From JAKEGK01 sp036507695 (GTDB taxonomy: Bacteria > Pseudomonadota > Gammaproteobacteria > SZUA-152), in contig DATCIR010000105.1 of the NCBI GenBank assembly GCA_036507695.1, forward strand, positions 1 through 23,672: a stretch of DNA of 23,672 nucleotides, read 5' to 3'. Shown here piece by piece: positions 16,529-23,672 of the stretch; within the stretch, counting starts at the first letter, position 1, and every line of letters begins with the position of its first letter. Both the position numbers and the translations under genes were made by a program. The notes beneath the pieces are model-generated. The model was not told the origin of the DNA, did no database searches, and worked only from the letters and a program-made list of their open reading frames with translations.

Positions 16529-16862
16529 AAAGGCGCCAGGCAACGTTGAAAATAACTATTACCGAATACTTACCGGGCAATTACTTCATTCGCTACCGGC
16601 CGAGCAAGTCAACACCAGTTTACCCGTCAATTACCGGCATCGGCTACTTGAGGCGTTTTGGTTTGCCAAAACTCCATCTTCTATTCACAGTTCTGGCGTA
16701 GATGAATAAAACAACAAAAAGTCGAATTTTTTAATATTCCAACCTCTCATTCTATCCAAGCCCCCAAGTCTAACTTCTTCCTTTTTCACACTTACACAAC
16801 CAGATCCATTACTCAATCAATCGGTTATAACAGTATAACCTGTCATGGCGATAAAACTAAAC

Positions 16863-18434
16863 CTATTTTTTATCCTTAATTCTAATGGTTTTGAACGACT
16901 TCGTGACGTGACACCTTTCACACTGCCGTCCTAACTGCCCGGCGTGGTTATCGTCTTTTTCATGGCAACCAAAGCAATTGTTTGGCAATTCAATCTTGTC
17001 CTTTACCGGTCTTGTATGACAAGCATGGCAATCAAGGCCTTCGTGCTTCCCGTCCAGGGGAAAGTCCGTCTGCGTGTTATGGTCGAACAGCCAGATTAAC
17101 CAGTCCGCCGGACCGTGACACAACTCACAATTTTTACCCAGTTTTTTCTTATGCACATCATCTTTCTCATGGCACGACACGCAGCGAAATTCGGCGTCCT
17201 TGAATCGTTCCGACGTATGACAATCCTCGCAACTAACGACCTGGTGAGTGCCATGCAAGGGAAATTTCGTAATATCATGATCAAACACCACTTTTTTGGT
17301 CCAGCCATTTTCGTTGTGGCACGTCGTGCATTTCTCGCCTTGCTGGCCATCATGGGCGTCATCAAGGCGGTGGCATTCGGCGCATTCAACCGGTGTTTTC
17401 ACCTTGAATATATCACCCTTATGACAGGCTTCGCAGGCCTGCTCTTTATGTTCGCCTTTTAGCTTGAAGCTGGTGTCCTTGTCATGATCGAAACGAATTT
17501 CCCGCCAGCTTTTCTCGGTATGACAACCATCACACCGTTTACCGTTTTTCCCGTAATGCGAGTCTTGCCCTTCATGGCAGGCAAAACAGGCAGTTTTGGT
17601 TTTTTCCTTGAACATATTGCCTTCATGGCAATCTTTACACAGCACGGTTTTATGAGTGCCGTTTAATTTAAAATTTGTATCCTTATCATGATCAAATTCG
17701 ATGCGCGCCCATTTCTCATCATGATGGCACTGATGGCATTTAACCCCTCTGTCACCTTTATGAACATCATCTAGATAGTGGCAAAAATAGCAGTTTTTCG
17801 GCGTTTTCAAGTATCGCTCATTGACATGGCAATACTGGCAGCTCACGTCCTGATGAGCATTACGCAGCGGAAAATCCGTCTTGTCGTGATTGAAGTTCGC
17901 CGGCAGCCAGCCCGCTTCAAAATGGCAATTGTTACACTTGCGCCCCATGCGCCCTTTATGGGAATCGTCTTCCTCATGACAATCTATGCAGTCATATTTC
18001 GGTATTCGGAAGAATTTGGGTTTTTTATGGCAGTTATCGCAGGTCAGTGATTGATGCGTGCCTCTCAATTCGAATTCGGTCCGCGAGTGGTCAAATACTT
18101 CATGATCCAATTGAACAATATCAGCCTCACGGCCTTTGTGATCGGTATGGCAGGATTTGCATTCGCGTTTGTCGGCATCGTGGATTTTGCCGTGAAACCC
18201 TTTTTGCTTTTTAACATCAATGTCAATTTGTTCGTGACAGTCACGGCACAGGCTCGTTTGTTTGGTTTTATCAAATGTCTGGTGGCATTTATCGCATTTG
18301 GTTTCGAAACGTGCGTGCCCTTGCACCAGTTCGCCAGGCATAACCAGCCCTTCGACGCGCTCCATGGGCGTGACCGCCGCCCAAGATGTTGCAATCGCTC
18401 CCATAAGCACCACAACCATCGCCACCCATTTCAT
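16863..18434 (-). CDS. 21-heme c-type cytochrome built of seven three-heme units
   Basis: The 523-residue protein has a signal peptide (MKWVAMVVVLMGAIATSWA). It holds 21 CXXCH motifs in seven groups of three, starting near residues 47/63/92, 132/149/167, 199/215/233, 266/283/301, 334/351/369, 402/418/436 and 469/487/505. From the second group on, the unit is 67-68 residues and reads FDHD.T.F.L.GTH....C..CH, then C..CH..DD.H.G..G..C..CH....W. Many extra His residues could be distal ligands. Such chains work as periplasmic electron wires (family knowledge). The start at ATG 18434 has no clear ribosome site; a TTG at 18455 (in frame, adding seven residues) is an alternative. The gene begins 38 bases after the cytochrome b-like gene ends, so they are probably cotranscribed and functionally paired. 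Confidence 0.93.
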   Translation of the reverse strand: MKWVAMVVVLMGAIATSWAAVTPMERVEGLVMPGELVQGHARFETKCDKCHQTFDKTKQTSLCRDCHEQIDIDVKKQKGFHGKIHDADKRECKSCHTDHKGREADIVQLDHEVFDHSRTEFELRGTHQSLTCDNCHKKPKFFRIPKYDCIDCHEEDDSHKGRMGRKCNNCHFEAGWLPANFNHDKTDFPLRNAHQDVSCQYCHVNERYLKTPKNCYFCHYLDDVHKGDRGVKCHQCHHDEKWARIEFDHDKDTNFKLNGTHKTVLCKDCHEGNMFKEKTKTACFACHEGQDSHYGKNGKRCDGCHTEKSWREIRFDHDKDTSFKLKGEHKEQACEACHKGDIFKVKTPVECAECHRLDDAHDGQQGEKCTTCHNENGWTKKVVFDHDITKFPLHGTHQVVSCEDCHTSERFKDAEFRCVSCHEKDDVHKKKLGKNCELCHGPADWLIWLFDHNTQTDFPLDGKHEGLDCHACHTRPVKDKIELPNNCFGCHEKDDNHAGQLGRQCERCHVTKSFKTIRIKDKK

Positions 18435-18472
18435 GAAGAAAAATCCGCGGCTCAACTTCCCTATGCTCCCAA

Positions 18473-20137
18473 TCAATACATATGAACCGCTAATACATGA
18501 AATAAGCTCGTAATCACCAAAATGTATAGCAACGGAATATGCAATATCCGCCACTTCACCAAAATCCGCTCAAACATATGCGCCAGAGCAATATTGGACA
18601 CGGAACCTATGTATTCCCGTAACTGCTCTTTTTCAGCGTTTAAACGGTCTCTGGCTCCGGCGCCACGCAAATTTTCACGGTTCGCAACGGACTTATTCAT
18701 CGCGGCTAATTCGGCAGACGCCTTGACGTAACAGGCAGCCGCTGATCCGCGGACGGCAATCAGCCGCATCGGCAACTTTATGATGGAACGCGGCCCGGTT
18801 AAACAAGATAACGCGAAATTCGATAACCGCCTCTCGATTCTCTCCCCAACGGGTGAATCATAACTGTGCAACATGTCCAGCAATTGTGTTTCTAGTTCTT
18901 TAACCAAAAGCAATTTCCGATGCAGGCTAAAACCGATACGCGTATAAATATACCGGCCGAATAATCCGCTTAATACAATGGCAATCATGGTAAACAAGGC
19001 CACGCCGCTGTTTATGGATTTGATGGTAAATCCCGAGTGAAAGACGATGACTAGCGGGCCTAACACGCCGCCTAGCAAATGATAGTAATACCAAAACTCC
19101 ATAGTCCCGGCTTTACGCATCGAACGGACGCGTTTTCGTAGCGCATAAATCAACACCAGCGCCATTGCGATACCGCCGACCAAACCCGAATTGTAAGTAA
19201 AATCACCACCCGCTTGAAAGTTGATGCTGGTCCACTGCATCCATCCAAAGGCAATCAGCGCCAGAATCAAGGAAGACACGAAAAACACCACCCGTGATTC
19301 CGTCTTGGTTCGAAGATCATTGTGATCCGCAACATAATTGGGATATTTGGCGGCGAGCAAGGCGGTTGCGGTGATTATCGGCGGTTTTTTCGCTTCCTCG
19401 CCAGCCTCCTGCTTGCCATGCTTCTCCTGCCGCTTGTCGCTTCGGGAGTCACGCTCCTGAGGAGCCACCACAACCATCTGATTTGCGGGTTTGCCAGGCG
19501 GCTGGCCGGCCGGCTGGTTGGCCGAATCGGTGGGTTGCTGCTTTGATGGCGAAGCGGATTGCTGAATACCATTGGCTTGCACATTGGCGCGTACTTTTGA
19601 TTCCTGTGATCCCTGCGATTCCTGCGCTTTAGCTTGGCTTTGTAGTTTGGCCTCGGCTTTCGCGGCGCGTGCTTTTGCTTGGGCTTGCGCCGCCTGTGCT
19701 TTGGCGAGTGTTGCTTGCACTTTGTCTTGTGCGTCGATATGCATGCGCTTCGCCGCGGCAGCGGCAAGCTTTTCCCGGGCTAATTGGGCCTGCGTTTTTT
19801 TCGTTGTGGCGACCGGCGACGTGCTGACCGCCGTACTTCCCGCACGCAAATTACGCGGCCTGGAAGCCGGTGTTGTTGAAATTGCCGGCCTGGCTGTGGG
19901 CGCTTCAGTAGCAATACTCGGCTTTTGGGTGATAGCTTTTTCCCGGCGGGCTGATGCGTTGTTAACAGGCTTTATAGCGCCAATTTCCGCCTGGGATGTT
20001 TTTTTCAATTGCTGCGCCTGTCCCGGCAACGCTACCGGCGCTTTGTGAGATGTCAATTGCGCTTTTAATTCCGCATCCGGCGCCAGGATTTTTCGAGTTT
20101 TCACCACCGGTTCCGTTATCTTACTTTTAGTCGTCAT
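18473..20137 (-). CDS. Probable di-heme membrane cytochrome b with long disordered N-terminus
   Basis: The 554-residue protein has two parts. Residues 1-280 are Ala/Lys/Gln/Pro-rich with a TolA-like Ala-Lys-Gln helix around 140-172 (AQAQAKARAAKAEAKL), likely disordered and cytoplasmic. Residues 283-554 hold five predicted membrane helices (about 283-302, 317-334, 350-370, 377-396, 531-552). The third carries His353 and His367, the fifth His533 and His547, each pair 14 residues apart, with His552 after. Two helices with pairs of this spacing are the pattern of bis-histidine b-haems in bc1/b6 and related proteins. Positive residues after helices 2 and 4 place a roughly 130-residue loop (397-530) in the cytoplasm. 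It precedes the 21-heme gene by 38 bases. Likely role: pass electrons between a quinol or cytoplasmic donor and the periplasmic haems (inference). No Pfam family was recognised. Confidence 0.72.
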   Translation of the reverse strand: MTTKSKITEPVVKTRKILAPDAELKAQLTSHKAPVALPGQAQQLKKTSQAEIGAIKPVNNASARREKAITQKPSIATEAPTARPAISTTPASRPRNLRAGSTAVSTSPVATTKKTQAQLAREKLAAAAAKRMHIDAQDKVQATLAKAQAAQAQAKARAAKAEAKLQSQAKAQESQGSQESKVRANVQANGIQQSASPSKQQPTDSANQPAGQPPGKPANQMVVVAPQERDSRSDKRQEKHGKQEAGEEAKKPPIITATALLAAKYPNYVADHNDLRTKTESRVVFFVSSLILALIAFGWMQWTSINFQAGGDFTYNSGLVGGIAMALVLIYALRKRVRSMRKAGTMEFWYYYHLLGGVLGPLVIVFHSGFTIKSINSGVALFTMIAIVLSGLFGRYIYTRIGFSLHRKLLLVKELETQLLDMLHSYDSPVGERIERRLSNFALSCLTGPRSIIKLPMRLIAVRGSAAACYVKASAELAAMNKSVANRENLRGAGARDRLNAEKEQLREYIGSVSNIALAHMFERILVKWRILHIPLLYILVITSLFHVLAVHMY

Positions 20138-20275
20138 TTGCGCCCCAATAAAACCTTAACGCCATAACCAACAGCAAATTGCGTATCTTTGACGGAAATC
20201 AATTTTTAGCCACCCACGAATAAATCGAGATCTAAAATTCAACATTGCTTACAGCACTAACTTTAGCGTCCTGCT

Positions 20276-21016
20276 TTAACCGCCTGCCTGCGATTCCGGT
20301 TGCTTGTCGCCCATTGCGGACAATTCGCTGATACGCTGCTCTAATACGCCGCGCCGGTTGTCGGTAGGCGGCATGGTTTGCAACGCCAGTTTCCATTGTT
20401 TCAGCGCACCCTTATGGTCCTGCAGCCGAATCAACGCTTCCCCGCGGTGCATATGCACCAGATACTGCTGGATCGTTTTGTCGGCCGCCGCTTTGTCCAG
20501 CAACGCCAACGACTCTTTCACTTTTTCCTGATCGCTGCTGCGGCTTAACATAGAACCTAAAATAAGATTAATTTGATTGTCTTGCGGATTTGCTTTCTGC
20601 AGGGTCTTCATTTCAGCAAGCGCTTTATCCTGCATACCCAATTCATTGTAGGTTTGCGCCAACAGCAGCCGGTTGCTGACATTTGCCGGGTCAGCCGCAA
20701 CTTTGTCTTCCAAACCTTTTACCAGCGATTCCAGGCCCGGCGCGGAAACACCGCCAGGCTGTTGTTGATTCATATTGGCCACTATACGCGGGGTATTTTG
20801 CCCCGGAATTTGCGGCTTAAGTTGCGGCGCGTCATTGGTTGCCGCTGTCGAAGGATTTGCCGATTCCGTAGCGGCCGCAGTATTCAATGCTGCTTGAGAA
20901 TTTGAAGAAGCCGGTTTCTCATTAACCCAAACGACAACAATCGCTACGGCAATGAGAAAAACCGCAATCACCAGGGGTTGCTTAGCCAATGCGGCCATAT
21001 TTTTTTCCGTCGACAT
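20276..21016 (-). CDS. Membrane-anchored TPR protein resembling the CcmI C-terminal region
   Basis: The 246-residue protein has one N-terminal membrane helix (PLVIAVFLIAVAIVVVWV), an Ala/Asn/Gln/Pro-rich linker (about 33-92), then TPR repeats from about residue 93. The segment GLESLVKGLEDKVAADPANV followed by LLLAQTYNELGMQDKALAEM resembles the periplasmic TPR tail of CcmI/CycH, which holds apocytochrome c for haem attachment. As first gene of a set with two cytochromes bearing 34 haem sites, an apocytochrome chaperone role is attractive, but the rest of a ccm operon is absent here and TPR scaffolds look alike. It ends 138 bases before the cytochrome b-like gene. Confidence 0.72.
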   Translation of the reverse strand: MSTEKNMAALAKQPLVIAVFLIAVAIVVVWVNEKPASSNSQAALNTAAATESANPSTAATNDAPQLKPQIPGQNTPRIVANMNQQQPGGVSAPGLESLVKGLEDKVAADPANVSNRLLLAQTYNELGMQDKALAEMKTLQKANPQDNQINLILGSMLSRSSDQEKVKESLALLDKAAADKTIQQYLVHMHRGEALIRLQDHKGALKQWKLALQTMPPTDNRRGVLEQRISELSAMGDKQPESQAGG

Positions 21017-21206
21017 GTGGTTTGTTACTCTTCAAGTTGATTTCAAAGTTACTTACAGCCGTTCAAAAAATCAGGCAGACATTCTGCCTAAAACATCATT
21101 TAACTGATGCGCCGGAAACCAGATAATCCTGGAAACCTTGACCAGTATATAAATCTTTAATGCGGACATTGAATTCGACTTAAAGATTACTCTATCACTG
21201 GACCAC

Positions 21207-21386
21207 AAACTACGTACAAACATGCTGCTCCATCCTGTTTTGAGACCTGATAAATCACCTCGCGAGACAGAATAGAACGGGTGTGGTAGTTACGCTAATT
21301 CCATAAATATTTTGGAGTTTTTACGCACTGTGCATAAGTAAACTACGTTGAACACGTGAATGTCAATGCAAAATTCCAAACTACGT
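21207..21386. repeat. Three copies of AAACTACGT in 180 bases
   Basis: The nine-base word AAACTACGT occurs in the same orientation at 21207-21215, 21340-21348 and 21378-21386. Chance alone would rarely give this. It could be a regulator site in the divergent promoter region; the regulator is unknown. Confidence 0.55.
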
Positions 21387-21442
21387 AAAAACCCCTTATT
21401 CTGAGCTAAACAACTATCTTCGGAATTTCTGAAATAGGGGTT
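21314..21442. promoter_or_regulatory. Overlapping inverted repeats that could form alternative hairpins
   Basis: GGAGTTTTTACG (21314-21325) pairs with CGTAAAAACCCC (21384-21395) with one G-T or mismatch position in twelve. The right arm overlaps AACCCCT (21390-21396), which pairs perfectly with AGGGGTT (21436-21442). The middle segment cannot pair with both, so in RNA the hairpins would be mutually exclusive, as in attenuators or riboswitches. No known class is recognised and the transcribed strand is not known. Confidence 0.35.
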
Positions 21443-21709
21443 GGTCTAGAGTTAGCATAATGAATATGATTTTTTTATTACTTGCTGACTAGATTTTATT
21501 GCCTTGTTTATTATGGAATTTTCGATTTACGCTTGACCGCCCTGCGCCGCAAGGCCTGGCACTCCGGCTTAATCATCTTTAATCCCGTTATTGACCCTTG
21601 TTATTATAAATTTTAATTATCGGCCGAAATCGATGGGAATATTCCTGAATCAGCTGAATCTTCCCTTTTTGGATAATCTCACTATTAGCAGATTGTGTGA
21701 GTAAACCCC

Positions 21710-21768
21710 GAGTACGCCGAATCCAGCGGATGCGTGCTTTACCCTGGCTTCAAAGGCCAAGCGTACTC
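21710..21768. repeat. Eight-base inverted repeat with 43-base spacer
   Basis: GAGTACGC (21710-21717) and GCGTACTC (21761-21768) are perfect inverse copies. No T run follows. It could be a stem in the leader of the oxidoreductase gene or a relic of a mobile end. Confidence 0.4.
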
Positions 21769-22009
21769 TGGCTGTGCCAACTGTATTTGGCATTACACTC
21801 AATAAATCATCATATTAATTCCAAAACTTGCGGTATACGCCATCTTCCGCCCTTAATTGGTTGACAACGCGGGAACATTGCTAGTACAACATCTTTTGTC
21901 GTCCCTGTAACATCAAGTTAACGCTTATCCAGGCCAACACCATGTCAAGCAAATCAACCATTGCAGAAAACAAGGTACAGAAAAATACGTAATGCCCCGT
22001 TAATGTTGT

Positions 22010-23374
22010 ATGGAAAATAATTCTCAGTTTATTGCTGATTTGCTCTATTTGCTTTCGGTAACCGGTCTACAGGATTTGCCCAAGATCCTGATCTACGCGA
22101 TTCCCATTGTATTGTCATGGATCATTTATCGAAAAATTAAAGGTAAAAAAGAACAGGGGGCACGAAAACTTCTCGCGCAATCGCAAGCGGCCGGTTTTTT
22201 CGAACCCACGTCACTGCACCCGTTCATTGATAAGAATATTTGCCTGGGGTGCGCAACCTGCGTTGATGCATGTCCTGAAGGGAATGTATTGGGCATTATC
22301 AATGAGAAAGCACAGCTGGTTAACCCGTCACATTGTATTGGCCATGGCGCGTGTAAAAGCGCATGCCCAACGGAAGCCATAACTCTGGTGCTTGGATCAG
22401 AGAAACGCGGCGTTGATATCCCTAATCTACAGCCAAATTTTGAAACGAATGTGCCTGGCGTTTTCGTTGCCGGTGAACTGGGCGGTATGGGACTGATTCG
22501 CAACGCGGTTGAGCAAGGGCGCCAGGCCATGGAAAGCATTACCAAATCAGTAAGCACAATTGACAGCAGGGCGCCTTACGATGTCGTCATTGTTGGCGCG
22601 GGCCCCGCTGGCTTTTCAGCAACGCTATATGCGCACGAGCATAACCTGAAGTATGTGACCATCGAGCAGGAGACACTGGGGGGTGCGGTGGCGCACTACC
22701 CCCGCGGCAAAATTGTTATGACAGCTCCGCTCAAGCTACCCATTATTGGCCAGGTTAAACTCGGGGAAATCAGCAAGGAAGGCCTGGTGAATTTCTGGCG
22801 TGACGCGGAGCATAAATCCGGCATCAGGATCCATGCCAAGGAGCATATGGAGAAAGTGGACCGAATCCATGACGGTTATGTCGTAACGACTCCAAAAGGA
22901 GCTTATCATACCAAAACAGTTTTGTTGGCAGTCGGACGCCGCGGCACACCACGCAAGCTCGGAGTTCCCGGGGAAGAAAGCAGTAAAGTAGTATACCGCC
23001 TCGATGACCCTATCCAGTATCGTAATCATAACGTACTGGTTGTGGGGGGCGGTAATAGTGCCTTGGAAGCCGCGCTGAGCCTGTCGAAAGAATCCAACGC
23101 GAAAGTCACGCTTTCCTATCGCGGCACCGCGTTTCAAGATGCGAATCCGCGTAATATATCCGCCATCGATGAAGCGGCAAAAGCCGGCAAAGTACAAATT
23201 CTTATGCAATCCAATGTGAAACGGATTGGTAACCGCGACGTTGGCGTACTCTACCAGGGACGCGAGATCGACATACCAAATGACGATGTAATTATTTGCG
23301 CGGGAGGCGTTCTGCCAACGGCTGTGCTGAGGGACATCGGAATCGCCGTAGAGACAAAATACGGCAGGGCATAA
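22010..23374 (+). CDS. Membrane-anchored ferredoxin-NAD(P) reductase-like flavoprotein, circularly permuted
   Basis: The 454-residue protein has one N-terminal membrane helix (about 22-41). A two-cluster ferredoxin domain follows: Cys78, Cys81, Cys84, Cys88 give a full 4Fe-4S motif, while the second motif CIGHGACKSACP (109-120) has His112 where a Cys is usual. Residues 135-175 (ETNVPGVFVAGELGGMGLIR) are the FAD-contact segment normally at the C-terminal end of thioredoxin reductase-like proteins. Only then come the FAD loop GAGPAG (196-201) and the NAD(P) loop GGGNSA (346-351), and the protein stops at VETKYGRA, where that FAD segment would normally follow. The redox CXXC of thioredoxin reductase is absent. 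It should move electrons between NAD(P)H and Fe-S clusters near the inner membrane. An in-frame stop lies close upstream, so the ATG at 22010 is forced although no ribosome site is visible. Confidence 0.85.
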   Translation: MENNSQFIADLLYLLSVTGLQDLPKILIYAIPIVLSWIIYRKIKGKKEQGARKLLAQSQAAGFFEPTSLHPFIDKNICLGCATCVDACPEGNVLGIINEKAQLVNPSHCIGHGACKSACPTEAITLVLGSEKRGVDIPNLQPNFETNVPGVFVAGELGGMGLIRNAVEQGRQAMESITKSVSTIDSRAPYDVVIVGAGPAGFSATLYAHEHNLKYVTIEQETLGGAVAHYPRGKIVMTAPLKLPIIGQVKLGEISKEGLVNFWRDAEHKSGIRIHAKEHMEKVDRIHDGYVVTTPKGAYHTKTVLLAVGRRGTPRKLGVPGEESSKVVYRLDDPIQYRNHNVLVVGGGNSALEAALSLSKESNAKVTLSYRGTAFQDANPRNISAIDEAAKAGKVQILMQSNVKRIGNRDVGVLYQGREIDIPNDDVIICAGGVLPTAVLRDIGIAVETKYGRA

Positions 23375-23434
23375 ACTTAATACTGCGCAGCGGTCAGCAT
23401 AAGATGGCTTTTTATTTGCGGAGCCTATATTTGC

Positions 23435-23672
23435 CTAGAATACAGAGCTTTTATACGCACCCCGCCGCATCCATTTAAATACCAGGATTCCCAATATAAT
23501 GCCTAAAAGAATAAGCATCAGGGGCGCCAACGGCGCCTTTTTTCCGATCGTCGCCATAAACGGCGGCACACCAGCAGCTTCACTACTTTCAATGCCGTTC
23601 TGTGCGACGCCATTTTGAGCGGCCCCGCGTGATTCCCGATTGGACACGAGCTCGTTGCGCGCCGGCGCAGTG
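23435..23672 (-). CDS. Partial gene: C-terminus with one membrane helix
   Basis: The reading frame stays open to the window edge; a GTG at 23647 is a possible start, but no ribosome site precedes it, and codons upstream (APARNEL) look coding. The visible part is a hydrophilic Asn/Gln/Ser-rich stretch, then a membrane helix (PLMLILLGIILGILVF) and a basic end KWMRRG. This is a typical C-terminal anchor leaving the bulk in the periplasm, with a cytoplasmic tail. I do not recognise the protein. It is convergent with the oxidoreductase gene. Confidence 0.5.
   Translation of the reverse strand, partial: TAPARNELVSNRESRGAAQNGVAQNGIESSEAAGVPPFMATIGKKAPLAPLMLILLGIILGILVFKWMRRGAYKSSVF
23523..23543 (+). 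terminator. Rho-independent terminator inside the antisense partial gene
   Basis: GGCGCC, three bases, GGCGCC is followed directly by six T on the plus strand. It lies about 150 bases after the oxidoreductase stop and would end its transcript, while on the minus strand the same bases code for KKAPLAPL of the partial gene. Confidence 0.7.

Larger units (their letters stand above)
15932..16862. other. 930-base repeat-rich gap between the two multiheme cytochrome genes
   Basis: No gene is supported here. The stretch holds three separate repeat structures: a 13-base unit three times, a palindromic dispersed-type repeat, and a 14-base unit three times with a nearby hairpin. A 64-codon minus-strand frame at 16349-16543 is the spurious translation of the palindromic repeat (it reads VTPAKAGVQ). 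The 3' part, 16560-16862, is A-T rich without clear structure. The long gap makes separate promoters for the two cytochromes likely. Confidence 0.6.
21017..22009. other. Nearly 1 kb divergent intergenic region with repeats and inverted repeats
   Basis: This A-T-rich stretch separates the minus-strand TPR gene from the plus-strand oxidoreductase. It contains no supported gene. It does hold three copies of AAACTACGT, overlapping inverted repeats at 21314-21442, an eight-base inverted repeat at 21710-21768, and a 16-codon frame at 21942-21992 just before the oxidoreductase (too short to call). It must contain the promoters of both divergent units, but I cannot place them with confidence. Confidence 0.6.

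Noticed and set aside
16349..16543. 64-codon minus-strand frame containing VTPAKAGVQ
   Set aside because: This peptide is the well-known translation of a palindromic dispersed repeat, not a gene.
18051..18485. 144-codon hydrophobic frame antisense to the 21-heme gene
   Set aside because: It is the reverse strand of regular CXXCH and His-rich codons, which gives Met/Ala/Val-rich hydrophobic frames all along both cytochrome genes.
19572..20048. 158-codon Ala/Cys-rich frame antisense to the cytochrome b-like gene
   Set aside because: It mirrors the Ala/Lys/Gln-rich tail; low complexity on one strand keeps the other strand open.
21942..21992. 16-codon frame as leader peptide before the oxidoreductase
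   Set aside because: No ribosome site, no run of regulatory codons and no attenuator next to it.
1..23672. tRNA or rRNA genes
   Set aside because: I saw no TTCGAATC-type T-arm with a matching acceptor stem and no rRNA core sequence; a covariance-model scan would settle it.

Overview
The window looks like the chromosome of a Gammaproteobacterium. The rluD-pgeF pair divergent from bamD is the arrangement known from Escherichia coli and its relatives. GlnB keeps the 112-residue length and Tyr51, BamD has a lipobox, and sucCD and a glutamine-dependent nadE are ordinary housekeeping genes. No ribosomal or transfer RNA gene and no CRISPR array is visible, so the exact lineage cannot be fixed. The cytochrome content suggests a respiratory or chemolithotrophic environmental bacterium (inference).

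Left part (1-9010), housekeeping. A minus-strand series runs rluD, pgeF, a double-ACT GcvR-like regulator and def (peptide deformylase), ending in a weak terminator-like hairpin. bamD is divergent from rluD on the plus strand. Next come minus-strand glnB (with a clear terminator), nadE, and sucD/sucC with a one-base overlap. A 162-bp element with inverted ends lies between bamD and glnB. Centre-left (9360-11066): one plus-strand gene encodes a secreted Sel1 plus ankyrin-repeat protein.

Right part (11157-23374), accessory-looking, with long gene-poor gaps rich in short repeats. In minus-strand transcription order it holds: a membrane-anchored TPR protein resembling the CcmI tail; a five-helix membrane protein with two histidine pairs each 14 residues apart (likely di-heme cytochrome b) and a 280-residue mostly disordered cytoplasmic N-terminus; a 21-heme c-type cytochrome made of seven three-heme units; a 13-heme c-type cytochrome; a small membrane-anchored protein; and an 816-residue outer-membrane beta-barrel protein. 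The small protein and the N-terminus of the barrel protein share one homologous domain. Divergent from this set is a membrane-anchored ferredoxin-NAD(P) reductase-like flavoprotein whose FAD-binding segments appear circularly permuted.

Together the right-hand genes can be read as one electron path: a cytoplasmic NAD(P)H/ferredoxin flavoprotein, a membrane cytochrome b, periplasmic multiheme cytochromes, then an outer-membrane barrel. Direction, terminal partner and even physical association are inference. A partial gene for a protein with one C-terminal membrane helix runs off the right edge.
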